A stretch of DNA of 64,000 nucleotides from JBGSUZ01 sp964404895 (GTDB lineage: Bacteria; Bacillota; Clostridia; Peptostreptococcales; Acidaminobacteraceae). Shown piece by piece: positions 1 through 8,025 of this stretch. Numbering within the stretch: the stretch's first letter is position 1; each line of letters starts with the position of its first letter. The DNA is taken from the NCBI GenBank assembly GCA_964404895.1, contig CAYOLV010000004.1, forward strand, positions 337,685-401,684, written 5' to 3'. The translations under genes and the position numbers were made by a program. The notes below the pieces were generated by a model. It was given only the letters and a program-made list of their open reading frames with translations. It made no database searches and was not told the origin of the DNA.

Positions 1-228
1 CCTCCTTTATAAACCGATTGTTTTTGATTTCCACATAAAAATAAGCTTTTTGAATTCGTTTCGGCTTTAGCCTCCACTACAGAAAGCTCATTTTTATTGA
101 TTTTTTGATTATTTTGTTTAGTGTCATTAAACTTTAAGTTACCGCTAACCGTCTTTTAATTAAGAAACAGTTTTATTAACTAATAAGTTTACCAATACTA
201 AATATACTCTTTTTATTTTTGATGTCAA
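1..228 (-). promoter_or_regulatory. Promoter and leader of a leftward gene starting left of the window
   Basis: Seen on the minus strand: a -35 TTGACA at 223-228, a 16-base spacer and a -10 TATATT at 201-206. About 190 bases further on, a perfect AGGAGG ribosome binding site lies at positions 1-6, so a start codon should lie just outside the window. The stretch 229-514 behind it is AT-rich; apart from an inverted repeat (TTGCGAC/GTCGCAA near 265-289) I see nothing in it. The identity of the gene is unknown. Confidence 0.5.
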
Positions 229-514
229 TATCTTTTTCTTAACATTTTTTACCCGTCAAAGTCCTTGCGACTCTTAGGAAAGGTCGCAATCGGCTTTTTT
301 CAACCGCTCCTAGTTTTAAGAGAACAAAAATAAAGTGATAAAAAAAATAAAAAACTTGTTTTCAACGTTTTATAAGACAGTTTTCTCAGCTCATTTTTAC
401 TTTATTCAATAAAAAGGCGCTTTCTATACCTTAATATTAAGGCTAAAAGTTCATATTACTAAACTTGTACCGCACTACTCTTGTGTTTTTTCAAGCCCTA
501 TAGGATTTTGCCCT

Positions 515-567
515 AAAAAAAAACTGCAAATTCCGAAGTGTGTTTTATCACATTCCAACTTTGCAGT
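515..567 (-). terminator. Intrinsic terminator of the redox operon
   Basis: An 8-bp perfect stem (523-530 with 560-567, ACTGCAAA/TTTGCAGT) is followed on the minus strand by a run of nine T. It lies just after the stop codon of the TlpA-like gene and closes the three-gene operon. Confidence 0.85.
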
Positions 568-577
568 CCATAATGAA

Positions 578-1183
578 TTATTTCGTTGTATCGTTCTCTT
601 TTAAATACTTGTATGCAGATTCCATATCTTTTGCAGTGAGCTTCCCAGGAACGTAACCTATGACCTTACCTGCTTTGTCTATGAGGAAGGTGGTCGGAAA
701 AGCACTGACTTGATACAGTTCAGAAACGGTTCCATCTTCGTCCATTAACACTTTAAGATCTAATTTATTCTCATCTATATACTTTTGTACCACATCACTT
801 TTTTCTTTTACGTTAATAGCAAGTACAGTCATTTCTTCTTTGTGTGCCTTTTGAAACGCCATAAGATCTGGCATTTCTTCGTCGCAATACTGACACCAAG
901 TTGCCCAGAAGTTCACAAATACATATTGACCTTTAAAATCTTCAAGGGTGACTGTATCGCCTTCAAGGGTTTTAAGTTCAAAACTAGGTGCCAACTCTGG
1001 TTCATGGGTGATTTCTCCCGACTCTTCAGAAGTTTCTCCTGTGGAACTTGTTTCACTGGCAATTTCTTCACTTTGATTGATATCTTTCGCTTCCGTTTCA
1101 CTTTGCTTACTGCACCCTGCAAGGCCAGACAGACAGATTAAGAGCACTAGCCCTATTGCAGGTAATTTCCTAAATCTTTTCAC
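578..1183 (-). CDS. TlpA-like thioredoxin-fold lipoprotein
   Basis: 201 aa. A signal peptide ends in lipobox LAGC with Cys24, so the protein should be lipid-anchored outside the membrane. A Ser/Glu-rich linker (about 27-62) leads to a thioredoxin fold with active site WCQYC (96-100) and a cis-Pro loop (FPTT). The family reduces or exchanges disulfides of exported proteins using electrons passed by CcdA/DsbD-type carriers. The start is GTG with GGAGG six bases upstream. It is the last gene of an operon with ccdA (32-base gap), which is its likely electron donor. No cytochrome c maturation genes are visible, so general extracytoplasmic thiol reduction or peroxide defence is as likely as haem ligation. 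Confidence 0.9.
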   Translation of the reverse strand: MKRFRKLPAIGLVLLICLSGLAGCSKQSETEAKDINQSEEIASETSSTGETSEESGEITHEPELAPSFELKTLEGDTVTLEDFKGQYVFVNFWATWCQYCDEEMPDLMAFQKAHKEEMTVLAINVKEKSDVVQKYIDENKLDLKVLMDEDGTVSELYQVSAFPTTFLIDKAGKVIGYVPGKLTAKDMESAYKYLKENDTTK

Positions 1184-1215
1184 TTGAGTCCTCCTTTTAA
1201 GAACACCAATCTCAT

Positions 1216-1932
1216 TTAAAACAAATAATTCAATTGTGTTAACCAGTCCATCGCCATTAATACTCCAAATAAGATCAGGAAAATCCCTGCAATTCGCTCA
1301 ACCCATTTCGCTATTTTTTCCCACTTTACAAGGAGAGGGGAAATTTCGTTGATAAAAACAGCAGTCAATAAAAATGGAATGCCTAGTCCGAGGGCATAAG
1401 TCATCAAAAGCAAAGTCCCTTCAACGATGGATTCACTATTGGAGGCCATTACAATAATAGCGGCCAAAACAGGTCCAAAACAAGGTGTCCAACCTGTTCC
1501 AAATGCCAGCCCCATCAACAGGGCACCCCATAAACTGTTTTCTTTAAAAGGTAGTTTCATCCCTTTTATAGACTTTGAAAGGAAATTATTTTTAAAGACC
1601 CCTAAAAACTGCAGTCCTAACAAAATAATAACGATACCGCCAATCCTTTGAAACAACCACTTATGAGAAACAAAGAATCGACCCGCTGTACTTGCCGATA
1701 AGCCTAAAAGCATAAAAATCAACGTAAAACCTGCAATAAAAGCTAAAGTCCTGATGAACGCCTTCTTCTGAAATAACCGCTTTTGCTGCAAATTCATTTC
1801 TTCTTCTAATGAACTGCCTGCCATGAACAAGATATAGGCTGGAATCATGGGCAAGAGGCAAGGCGACATAAAGGAAGCGAATCCACTGGCAAAAGCAATG
1901 GCAAAGGTCACTTTAACACCCAAGTCCAACAT
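1216..1932 (-). CDS. ccdA: CcdA-family transmembrane thiol-electron transporter
   Basis: 238 aa with about six hydrophobic helices. The two hallmark cysteines lie in MSPCLLPMIPAY (Cys25) and TGWTPCFGPVLAA (near residue 152). CcdA carries electrons from cytoplasmic thioredoxin across the membrane to extracytoplasmic thiol proteins. The start codon overlaps the stop of the upstream flavin reductase by one base (TAATG), which suggests translational coupling, and the next gene is the TlpA-like lipoprotein, its natural partner. The length is normal for the short CcdA form without DsbD periplasmic domains. Confidence 0.92.
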   Translation of the reverse strand: MLDLGVKVTFAIAFASGFASFMSPCLLPMIPAYILFMAGSSLEEEMNLQQKRLFQKKAFIRTLAFIAGFTLIFMLLGLSASTAGRFFVSHKWLFQRIGGIVIILLGLQFLGVFKNNFLSKSIKGMKLPFKENSLWGALLMGLAFGTGWTPCFGPVLAAIIVMASNSESIVEGTLLLMTYALGLGIPFLLTAVFINEISPLLVKWEKIAKWVERIAGIFLILFGVLMAMDWLTQLNYLF

Positions 1933-2951
1933 TATTTTTTCGCCCTTTCATAGGGTTTCGGCCAAGGGACTTCTTCGCCCAAAATACGGGCAGCTTCAAG
2001 GGCCCAATATGGATTTCTCAGTAATTCTCTCCCTAAAAAGATCAGATCTGCAGACTGATTTGCCAAAATTTCATTGGCTTGCTCTGCTTCTGTAATCAAG
2101 CCCCCAGCCACAGTCAAAATGTTGGCTTCTCTGCCTATATGCGCCGCATAACCTACTTGATAGCCTGGGTAAGCCTTCACGGGAACATCGACTACACCCC
2201 CAGAACTGACATCTACAACGTTCACACCCAAGGGTTTTATAATATTACAAACTGCTGCTATATCTTGAGCTGTATTGCCGCCTTCTTCATATTCCTCTGC
2301 AGAAAATCTGACCATTAAAGGCATTTCTTTTGGACACACAGACCTAACTGCTTGAATGACTTCTATAAGAAAACGACTTCTATTTTCAAGGCTGCCACCA
2401 TAGCCGTCAGTTCTTTTATTGGTCAAAGGTGATAGAAATTGATTGATCAGATAGCCATGAGCACCATGAATTTCTATAAGATCGTAGCCTGCCTCTATAG
2501 CTCTCTCAGCCGCATTTTTAAATTGAGCTACCGTCTGCTCGATTTCTCCCTGAGTCATGGCATCTGGGGTCTTGTAGGCATCACTAAAAGGAATCTCTGA
2601 AGGAGCCCATATTCTGCCAAAGCCCACCTGAGCTTTTCTTCCAGCATGACCGAGTTGAATACCTGCCTTGGCTCCGTATCGGTGTAGATGATCAACTAGA
2701 ATCCGTTGGCCCTCGATTTGATTCTCTTCCCAAAGACCTAAATCTTCTTTAGAAATCCTACCAATAGGGTCAACTGCAGTGGCTTCTACCATAATCAGTC
2801 CCACGCCCCCTATTGCTCTAGATGAATAATGAATCAGATGCCATTCATTCACCATACCTTCTACAGCTTGATACATGCACATGGGTGCCATTACGATTCG
2901 ATTTTTTAACGTCATATTACCTATAGTCATTGGTTGAAATAAAAAACTCAT
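1932..2951 (-). CDS. Old-yellow-enzyme NAD(P)H:flavin oxidoreductase, YqjM type
   Basis: 339 aa from the chosen ATG (MSFLFQPM). AGAAGGG sits about nine bases before this ATG but touches the earlier in-frame ATG at 2960, so the shorter start fits better. The family is an FMN TIM barrel that reduces activated C=C bonds with NADPH. Visible signatures are KNRIVMAPMCMYQ at the N-terminus, HAGRKAQVG, the catalytic His pair in EIHGAHGYLINQFLSP, and GYGGSLENRSRF. It is the first gene of the operon with ccdA and the thioredoxin-like lipoprotein, which points to redox or electrophile stress. The physiological substrate is not predictable. Confidence 0.88.
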   Translation of the reverse strand: MSFLFQPMTIGNMTLKNRIVMAPMCMYQAVEGMVNEWHLIHYSSRAIGGVGLIMVEATAVDPIGRISKEDLGLWEENQIEGQRILVDHLHRYGAKAGIQLGHAGRKAQVGFGRIWAPSEIPFSDAYKTPDAMTQGEIEQTVAQFKNAAERAIEAGYDLIEIHGAHGYLINQFLSPLTNKRTDGYGGSLENRSRFLIEVIQAVRSVCPKEMPLMVRFSAEEYEEGGNTAQDIAAVCNIIKPLGVNVVDVSSGGVVDVPVKAYPGYQVGYAAHIGREANILTVAGGLITEAEQANEILANQSADLIFLGRELLRNPYWALEAARILGEEVPWPKPYERAKK

Positions 2952-2989
2952 TGTATTCATCCCTTCTCGTTGCTGATGTATTTGCCATG

Positions 2990-3066
2990 AGCATAGCATA
3001 AATTAGGTGCCTTTGGCAAAACCAAAACTCGGTTGACCCTCGGTCAACCTTGTCGCTGATGCGACA
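2990..3066 (-). promoter_or_regulatory. Promoter and candidate operators of the redox operon
   Basis: On the minus strand a -35 TTGCCA (3014-3019) and -10 TATGCT (2990-2995) are 18 bases apart. Immediately upstream are two perfect inverted repeats: GGTTGACC-N3-GGTCAACC at 3031-3049 and TGTCGC-N4-GCGACA at 3051-3066. They are not followed by a T run, so they look like protein-binding sites rather than terminators. The regulator is unknown. Confidence 0.45.
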
Positions 3067-3088
3067 TTGCAAAGAATTGGTTTTCACG

Positions 3089-3117
3089 AAAAAAGGCTAT
3101 CCCGAAGGACAGCCTTA
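3089..3117 (-). terminator. Terminator of the CBS-ACT gene
   Basis: Minus strand: a GC-rich hairpin AAGGCT-GTCC-TTCG-GGA-TAGCCTT with a UUCG-type loop, followed by a T run. It lies right after the stop at 3126. Confidence 0.85.
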
Positions 3118-3125
3118 AATGTTTA

Positions 3126-3752
3126 TTATTTAACTACTTCTTTGACATTGTAGCCTTTTTCTTTAAGATTTTCGACCAGTTTGTCTAAATCGTCACATTC
3201 TACTCGAACTGAAACCTCTTGAAGATTCATAACCCCTGTGTCAATGTGGGCAATGTTCACAATATTAGCGCCGTTTTTAGAAATAATATCTGCAAGTTTT
3301 GCAAGCATACCCTTAAAATCATCCATTAAGATTACAATCTTAGGATCATGCAGTCCATAAATTTTAGTGATGATTTTGAAAAGGGATTTTTGAGTGACAA
3401 TCCCTACAAAATTATTGTAGCTGTCTGCTACTGGAATAAATCGAATTTGGTTATGAGCAAAGAGATCTGCCGCTTCTTCAATGGCAAGATCTTCACTAAC
3501 TGTATCAATTCTCTCGCTAATAAATTGGCTGACTGGTTTTTGTAAAAAAGCATCTAAGTTCGCTTCTTTAGATTCAAAGAACTTATCATAAATGTATTGT
3601 TTTGATAAAAAGCCTACAAATTTTTTATCATCAACAACTGGGATGGATAGAAATCCTTTATCTACAATTAAATCAAAAGCTTTTTTAACCATGTCTTGAG
3701 AAGAAACTGTCATTAAATCACTTGCTGGTGTTACAATCGATCTTATTAGCAT
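3126..3752 (-). CDS. CBS-pair protein with C-terminal ACT domain (AcuB-like)
   Basis: 208 aa from the ATG at 3752; an earlier ATG at 3761 abuts the AAGGA ribosome site, so the later start is better spaced. Two CBS motifs occupy about residues 1-125 (starts SIVTPASDLMTVSSQDMVKKAF; second copy with FIPVADSYNNFVGIVTQKSLF). An ACT-like domain follows (VILMDDFKGMLAKLADIISKNGANIVNIAH). CBS pairs bind adenosine nucleotides and ACT domains bind small effectors, so this is probably a cytoplasmic energy or metabolite sensor. No catalytic domain is present. It is a monocistronic unit with its own terminator. The target is unknown. Confidence 0.8.
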   Translation of the reverse strand: MLIRSIVTPASDLMTVSSQDMVKKAFDLIVDKGFLSIPVVDDKKFVGFLSKQYIYDKFFESKEANLDAFLQKPVSQFISERIDTVSEDLAIEEAADLFAHNQIRFIPVADSYNNFVGIVTQKSLFKIITKIYGLHDPKIVILMDDFKGMLAKLADIISKNGANIVNIAHIDTGVMNLQEVSVRVECDDLDKLVENLKEKGYNVKEVVK

Positions 3753-3875
3753 TATTATCATCCTTCCTGCTTGTCATGGCTAGAATGAGATCATCTGTCG
3801 AGATCCGCTATCTGCATTTTAATTATATCCAATTATCAGCAATTATAACAGAAACAATCTGGTTAAAAATATCCC

Positions 3876-4811
3876 TTAGAATAATTTCTTTTTAAAGAGT
3901 ACAACCGCTGAGGCGATTGACAAGAGAATGGATATTAAAATGACTACCGGAAACGCATAAGGGACGTTTGCCAGCGGTACCTGCACATTCATACCAAAGA
4001 AACTGGCAACCATTGTAGGCACTGCCATTACGATGGTAATAGATGTTAAGAACTTCATGACCATATTCAAATTATTGGAAATAATAGAAGCAAAGGCGTC
4101 CATTGTTCCACTTAAAATATTGCTGTAAATATTAGCCATTTCTATTGCCTGCTTATTTTCAATGATGACATCTTCCAAAAGTTCTTCATCTTCAGGATAC
4201 TTTTTAATACTGTCTAGACGCATCATTCTTTCAAGAACGATCTCATTTGCTTTCAGAGAAGTGGAGAAGAACACAAGGCTCTTTTCAAGTTCCAGCAGCT
4301 GGATCAGCTCTTTATTTTTCATAGACTTATGAAGCTCTCTTTCAATATGATTGCTTCTGCGATCAATTTGCTTTAGGTATTGCAAGAAATAAGTCGCATT
4401 TCTATACAAAAGTTGCAAAATGAATCGGGTCTTTTTAAAAGTATAGAAACTCTTCACTCGACCTCTGACAAAGTCTTCAATAATAGGAACTTCTTTTGTA
4501 CACACTGTGATGATGGTGTCATTCACCAAAATAATACCCAGTGGAATGGTTGAATAGTAGGCATTGTTGTTTACCGGTTCTACAACTGGAACGTCTACTA
4601 AAATCAATATGGTTCCATTGTCAATTTCGATACGGGCACGTTCTTCTTCATCCAGTGCCGCTTTCAAGTTAATGGGATCAATATCTGGAAAATTTAAAAT
4701 AATACTCTCCAGTTCATCCTCCGTGGGTTTTACTAGATTGATCCAAGCGCCGTTTTCAATCTCTTCGCAGGCAACTAAGCCCGTTTCGACTGTTTTAAAT
4801 ACTTGTAGCAT
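3876..4811 (-). CDS. corA: CorA-family divalent cation (Mg2+) channel
   Basis: 311 aa. An acidic cytoplasmic domain is followed by a long helical stretch and two C-terminal membrane helices. The signature Gly-Met-Asn occurs in FFGMNVQVP at the end of the first helix, followed by a second helix and the basic tail FKKKLF. CorA proteins form pentameric Mg2+ channels gated by cytoplasmic Mg2+. The start chosen is ATG 4811 (MLQVFKTVETG), preceded by AAAGGA at nine bases; the longer ORF starting at 4835 lacks a ribosome site. A structured leader of about 180 bases precedes the gene, suggesting control by an RNA element. CorA paralogues can also carry Co2+, Ni2+ or Zn2+. Confidence 0.88.
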   Translation of the reverse strand: MLQVFKTVETGLVACEEIENGAWINLVKPTEDELESIILNFPDIDPINLKAALDEEERARIEIDNGTILILVDVPVVEPVNNNAYYSTIPLGIILVNDTIITVCTKEVPIIEDFVRGRVKSFYTFKKTRFILQLLYRNATYFLQYLKQIDRRSNHIERELHKSMKNKELIQLLELEKSLVFFSTSLKANEIVLERMMRLDSIKKYPEDEELLEDVIIENKQAIEMANIYSNILSGTMDAFASIISNNLNMVMKFLTSITIVMAVPTMVASFFGMNVQVPLANVPYAFPVVILISILLSIASAVVLFKKKLF

Positions 4812-4993
4812 CAGCTCACGTCCTTTCCGCGACAAAACTGAGACTCCAAGCTAAACGGTTATCCTTTCAGGGATACGTTATTCACTGAGGCACTGCAACT
4901 TTGCCGCTTGATTAAATTGTCTTCAAACTGCCAACTCGGTCCGCAGTCCATAAAATCACCTCGTAGTGAATTCGTATTTGGGTTTAAACACCC
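4812..4993 (-). ncRNA. Candidate cis-regulatory leader RNA of corA
   Basis: The transcript expected from the promoter at 5000-5028 has about 180 bases of 5' UTR. On the minus strand ATTCACT (4965-4971) pairs with AGTGAAT (4880-4886), extended by GAGG/CCTC (4959-4962 with 4887-4890) across a two-base bulge. Inside this closing stem ACTGC (4943-4947) can pair either with GCAGT at 4927-4931 or with GCAGT at 4892-4896, which are mutually exclusive. A further hairpin (ATCC-N6-GGAT) lies near 4858-4871. I do not recognise the M-box or any other known riboswitch core, so the class is unidentified. Confidence 0.5.
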
Positions 4994-4999
4994 TCTAAT

Positions 5000-5028
5000 A
5001 TCATAACCACCTTCAAAGAATAAGTCAA
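5000..5028 (-). promoter_or_regulatory. Promoter of the corA leader
   Basis: Minus strand: -35 TTGACT (5023-5028), exactly 17 bases of spacer, -10 TATGAT (5000-5005). Transcription should start near 4993. Confidence 0.6.
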
Positions 5029-5050
5029 TTTTGAACTTCCACAATGCTAC

Positions 5051-5159
5051 AAAAAAAGTTAAAGCACCGAGTGGACTGATAAATCAGCCTCCCAGTGCTT
5101 TTTAAAAATAAGTTGGTTTTCAGGAAAAAGGCGCTCCAGGCATCTAGCCTGTCGCTTTT
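5051..5159 (-). terminator. Two tandem terminators after the lipid kinase gene
   Basis: Minus strand, in order: hairpin AAAAGCG-ACAGGC-loop-GCCTG-CGCCTTTTT (5125-5159), then hairpin AAGCAC...GTGCTT with an inner CTGAT/ATCAG stem (5062-5100) followed by seven T (5051-5057). Both face leftward and separate the kinase gene from the corA promoter. Confidence 0.75.
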
Positions 5160-5164
5160 GTTGT

Positions 5165-6082
5165 TTAGTGAGAAGGTTCATATACCTTTTCGTTGATTAA
5201 AAGGTTCAGCCTCTGTTCCACAACATCAATAATGAGTGGCAACTTACTGCCCTTTTCTCCATCAATATCACAGACCAATTTCTTATCACTGGTCACTTCA
5301 AAATGTTTAATGTAGTGGTAATGGATTTGATCCCCTTTGAACTCCCTAGTCGCCAAATAATTGGCCACAATGGCAACTGCATCAAAGAAGCCTACTTTGC
5401 TCATATACATGAGGTACAAGTAGCCATCGTCTACGCCTGTGGCATTGGCATAATTTCTAAAGCCACCAATGCTGTTAGAATTAGACACTGTGAACAGGGT
5501 GATTTTTTTTTCTATGACTTCATCGTTGATAACCATTTTTACTTTGTAAGACTCATTTAAATGCTTGATGCAGTCCTTGATGCCGTAAAGATAGTAGGCA
5601 AACCTGCCCAAAACACGCTTTAACGGTCTTGGAACGTTATACCCGATATCAGTGAACGCCCCTGCAGCCACCACGTTTATAAAATAAGTGTCATTGCATT
5701 TGCCAACGTCTGTGAGTCTAAAAGTATCTTCTTTCAGAATTTCCATAAAGTTGTCAATATTGTCGGTCATGCCAATAACACTGGCAAAATCATTAACAGT
5801 TCCAAAGGGCAATATAGCCATTTTGGCCGTATTTCCACTTTTCATAATGCCGTTGAGAACGCGGTGAGCCGTTCCATCTCCACCACAGCCGATGACTAAA
5901 TCTGCACCGGCTTTACAAGTTTCAATAACAGCTACTTCTAAATTGTCTTGTGTCGCAATATCGATCAGTATCACTTCATATCCCAGTTCTGATTTTAGAC
6001 GCTCAACTAATGTTTCCACTTTCCATTGAGGCTTAAGCATTCCAGAATATGAATTGTATATCACTGATGCTTTCTGATTCAT
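5165..6082 (-). CDS. Diacylglycerol/lipid kinase (DagK/YegS family)
   Basis: 305 aa, typical for the family. Near the N-terminus lies the nucleotide-binding motif GGDGTAHRVLNG (about 65-76), followed by LPFGTVNDFA, both hallmarks of the DAGK catalytic domain. The C-terminal beta-rich lobe ends in LVCDIDGEKG, the usual Asp/Glu-containing segment. The enzyme phosphorylates diacylglycerol or a related lipid with ATP at the inner face of the membrane, recycling lipid from glycerophosphate polymer synthesis. ATG start with GGGG seven to ten bases upstream. It is a single-gene unit. The exact lipid substrate (DAG, sphingoid or other) cannot be read from sequence. Confidence 0.88.
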   Translation of the reverse strand: MNQKASVIYNSYSGMLKPQWKVETLVERLKSELGYEVILIDIATQDNLEVAVIETCKAGADLVIGCGGDGTAHRVLNGIMKSGNTAKMAILPFGTVNDFASVIGMTDNIDNFMEILKEDTFRLTDVGKCNDTYFINVVAAGAFTDIGYNVPRPLKRVLGRFAYYLYGIKDCIKHLNESYKVKMVINDEVIEKKITLFTVSNSNSIGGFRNYANATGVDDGYLYLMYMSKVGFFDAVAIVANYLATREFKGDQIHYHYIKHFEVTSDKKLVCDIDGEKGSKLPLIIDVVEQRLNLLINEKVYEPSH

Positions 6083-6160
6083 ATGATCATCCCCTAATTG
6101 GCTGATAGGGCTTGCAGTTTCTGTTTGGTCTATATATACCGTAAGTCCGTCTCAATAAAC

Positions 6161-7780
6161 TTATGCTTGATACATCTCTTCAATTTTCTTTTGGACTTCA
6201 TCATCTTCTAAGAAGACATCGAACTCGATTTCTTTGTCAAAGAGTCCATTTGGTGTAATTTCGATTACTCTGTTTGCTATTGTTTCAACAAACTGATGGT
6301 CATGAGAAGAGAAGAGCATTGTCCCTTTGAACGCCGCTAAACCATTATTGACCGATTGAATTGACTCAAGGTCTAAATGATTTGTCGGGTCGTCTAATAA
6401 CAAGACATTCGCCCCTGAAAGCATTAATTTTGAGAACATACAACGTACTTTTTCGCCACCTGAGAGTACGGCTGCATTTTTAAGGGCCTCTTCGCCTGAG
6501 AAGAGCATTTTGCCAAGGAAACCACGTATAAAGGTTTCATCCTTTTCAGTAGAATACTGTCTGAGCCAGTCTACCAAGCTGAAATCAGCATCGTCAAAGT
6601 ACTCGTTATTATCTCTTGGAAGCAAGGCTTGAGTTGTGGTTACGCCCCATTTGAATGAACCTGAGTCTGGTTCCATTTCGCCCATAAGAATTTTAAAGAG
6701 CGTTGTGATCGCAATCCCATTTCTACAAAGGAATACAATTTTATCCCCTTTATTGACTGTAAAAGTAAGATTGTCTAAAATTTTAACCCCATCTATTTCC
6801 TTTGTAAGTCCTTCAACAAATAAAATGTCTTTTCCCGCTTCACGATCAGGAGAGAACCCAACAAATGGATATCTTCTTGAAGAAGGTTCAATATCGTCAA
6901 TAGAAATTTTATCTAACAATTTTTTTCTAGAAGTCGCTTGTTTAGATTTAGAAGCATTGGCGGAGAACCTTGCAATAAAGCTTTGAAGTTCAGCCACTTT
7001 CTCTTCTTTTTTCTTATTTTGATCTTTCATAAGTCTCAACATGAGCTGACTTGATTCATACCAGAAGTCGTAGTTGCCCACGAACATTTTAGCTTTGCCA
7101 AAGTCGATGTCAACCATGTGGGTACAAACCGTGTTTAAGAAGTGACGGTCATGGGATACGACGATAACTGTATTTTCGTAGTTGATCAAGAACTCTTCCA
7201 ACCAGCTGATTGCTCTAAAGTCTAAGTGGTTCGTAGGCTCATCCAGCAACAGTACATGAGGATTGCCAAAGAGAGCTTGAGCTAAAAGCACTTTTACTTT
7301 TTCCCCAGGTTGAAGGTCTTTCATGTATTTTTTGTGAAGGTCTTTCGTAATGCCAAGACCCATCAACAATTTTTCTGCATTTGTTTCTGCGTCCCAACCG
7401 TCTAATTCAGCAAATTCGCCTTCGAGTTCGGCTGCTTTGATACCGTCTTCTTCATTAAAATCTTCTTTTGCGTAAAGTTCATCTTTTTCCTTCATGATTT
7501 CAAAAAGTCTGCTGTGACCCATAATAACTGTGTCCAGCGCAAGAATTTCATCGAATTCAAAGTGGTTCTGCTTGAGTACTGCCAAGCGTTGTCCCGGTGT
7601 GATAAAAACATCTCCAGAATTTGCTTCCATATCACCAGACAAAATCTTAAGGAATGTAGATTTACCAGCACCATTAGCACCAATAACACCGTAACAGTTT
7701 CCTTCTGTAAACTTCATATTAACGTCTTCAAATAATTTTTTTTCACCAAATCTTAAACTAATTCCCGTTACTTGGATCAT
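6161..7780 (-). CDS. ABC-F family ATPase (YkpA/YbiT-like)
   Basis: 539 aa with two ABC domains in one chain and no membrane segment, which defines ABC-F proteins acting on ribosomes. Domain 1 has Walker A GANGAGKST, a signature-like LQPGEKVKV and Walker B LLLDEPTNHLD. Domain 2 has signature LSGGEKVR and Walker B LLLDDPTNHLD, but its Walker A reads CRNGIAITTLF with Ile in place of the essential Lys. Whether that is a subfamily trait or specific to this protein I cannot tell. A linker rich in Lys and Gln joins the halves. The start is fixed by family homology (MIQVTGISLRFGEKKLFEDV), but the ribosome site is unusually far away (see the hairpin feature at 7778-7824). Confidence 0.88.
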   Translation of the reverse strand: MIQVTGISLRFGEKKLFEDVNMKFTEGNCYGVIGANGAGKSTFLKILSGDMEANSGDVFITPGQRLAVLKQNHFEFDEILALDTVIMGHSRLFEIMKEKDELYAKEDFNEEDGIKAAELEGEFAELDGWDAETNAEKLLMGLGITKDLHKKYMKDLQPGEKVKVLLAQALFGNPHVLLLDEPTNHLDFRAISWLEEFLINYENTVIVVSHDRHFLNTVCTHMVDIDFGKAKMFVGNYDFWYESSQLMLRLMKDQNKKKEEKVAELQSFIARFSANASKSKQATSRKKLLDKISIDDIEPSSRRYPFVGFSPDREAGKDILFVEGLTKEIDGVKILDNLTFTVNKGDKIVFLCRNGIAITTLFKILMGEMEPDSGSFKWGVTTTQALLPRDNNEYFDDADFSLVDWLRQYSTEKDETFIRGFLGKMLFSGEEALKNAAVLSGGEKVRCMFSKLMLSGANVLLLDDPTNHLDLESIQSVNNGLAAFKGTMLFSSHDHQFVETIANRVIEITPNGLFDKEIEFDVFLEDDEVQKKIEEMYQA

Positions 7781-7824
7781 TCGTTTTTTGCTGTCTTCTA
7801 ACCACTAAGACAGCTTCCTCCCTT
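7778..7824 (-). promoter_or_regulatory. Hairpin between ribosome binding site and start codon of the ABC-F gene
   Basis: Minus strand: AAGGGAGG (7817-7824), then a perfect 8-bp hairpin GCTGTCTT-N9-AAGACAGC (7790-7814), then AAAAAACGA and ATG (7778-7780). The linear distance from ribosome site to start is about 36 bases; with the hairpin formed it shrinks to about 11. No other purine-rich site lies near the ATG. Confidence 0.55.
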
Positions 7825-7956
7825 CGTTTATCAACAACTACTCTATTTTAATCTGTCATTTCAAGTTCATGCAGTGATGTGCCTGCAAATCAATGGCAGT
7901 ACGTCCTTTTGCTGAATTTTCAACCCGACTCAATCTGAATGTTTTGGGTTATTACG

Positions 7957-7984
7957 AAAAAAATGCACATATATATGTGCACGC
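7957..7984 (-). terminator. Terminator after the Cys-cluster gene
   Basis: An 18-bp perfect palindrome TGCACATATATATGTGCA at 7964-7981 is followed on the minus strand by seven T. It separates the gene ending at 8026 from the leader of the ABC-F gene. The 130 or so bases from 7825 to 7956 hold no gene that I can see. Confidence 0.7.
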
Positions 7985-8025
7985 AACCAAAAATATTATA
8001 CATGGTTTCAAAACAATTTAAAACA

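Noticed and set aside
4812..4993. M-box, yybP-ykoY or NiCo riboswitch assignment for the corA leader
   Set aside because: The conserved core sequences of these classes, as I recall them, are not present. Left as unclassified.
4859..5044. 61-residue ORF upstream of corA
   Set aside because: It coincides with the structured leader and contains the promoter; no ribosome site and no protein-like composition.
7964..7981. 18-bp palindrome as a protein-binding site
   Set aside because: Followed by a T run on the minus strand just after a stop codon; a terminator is the simpler reading.
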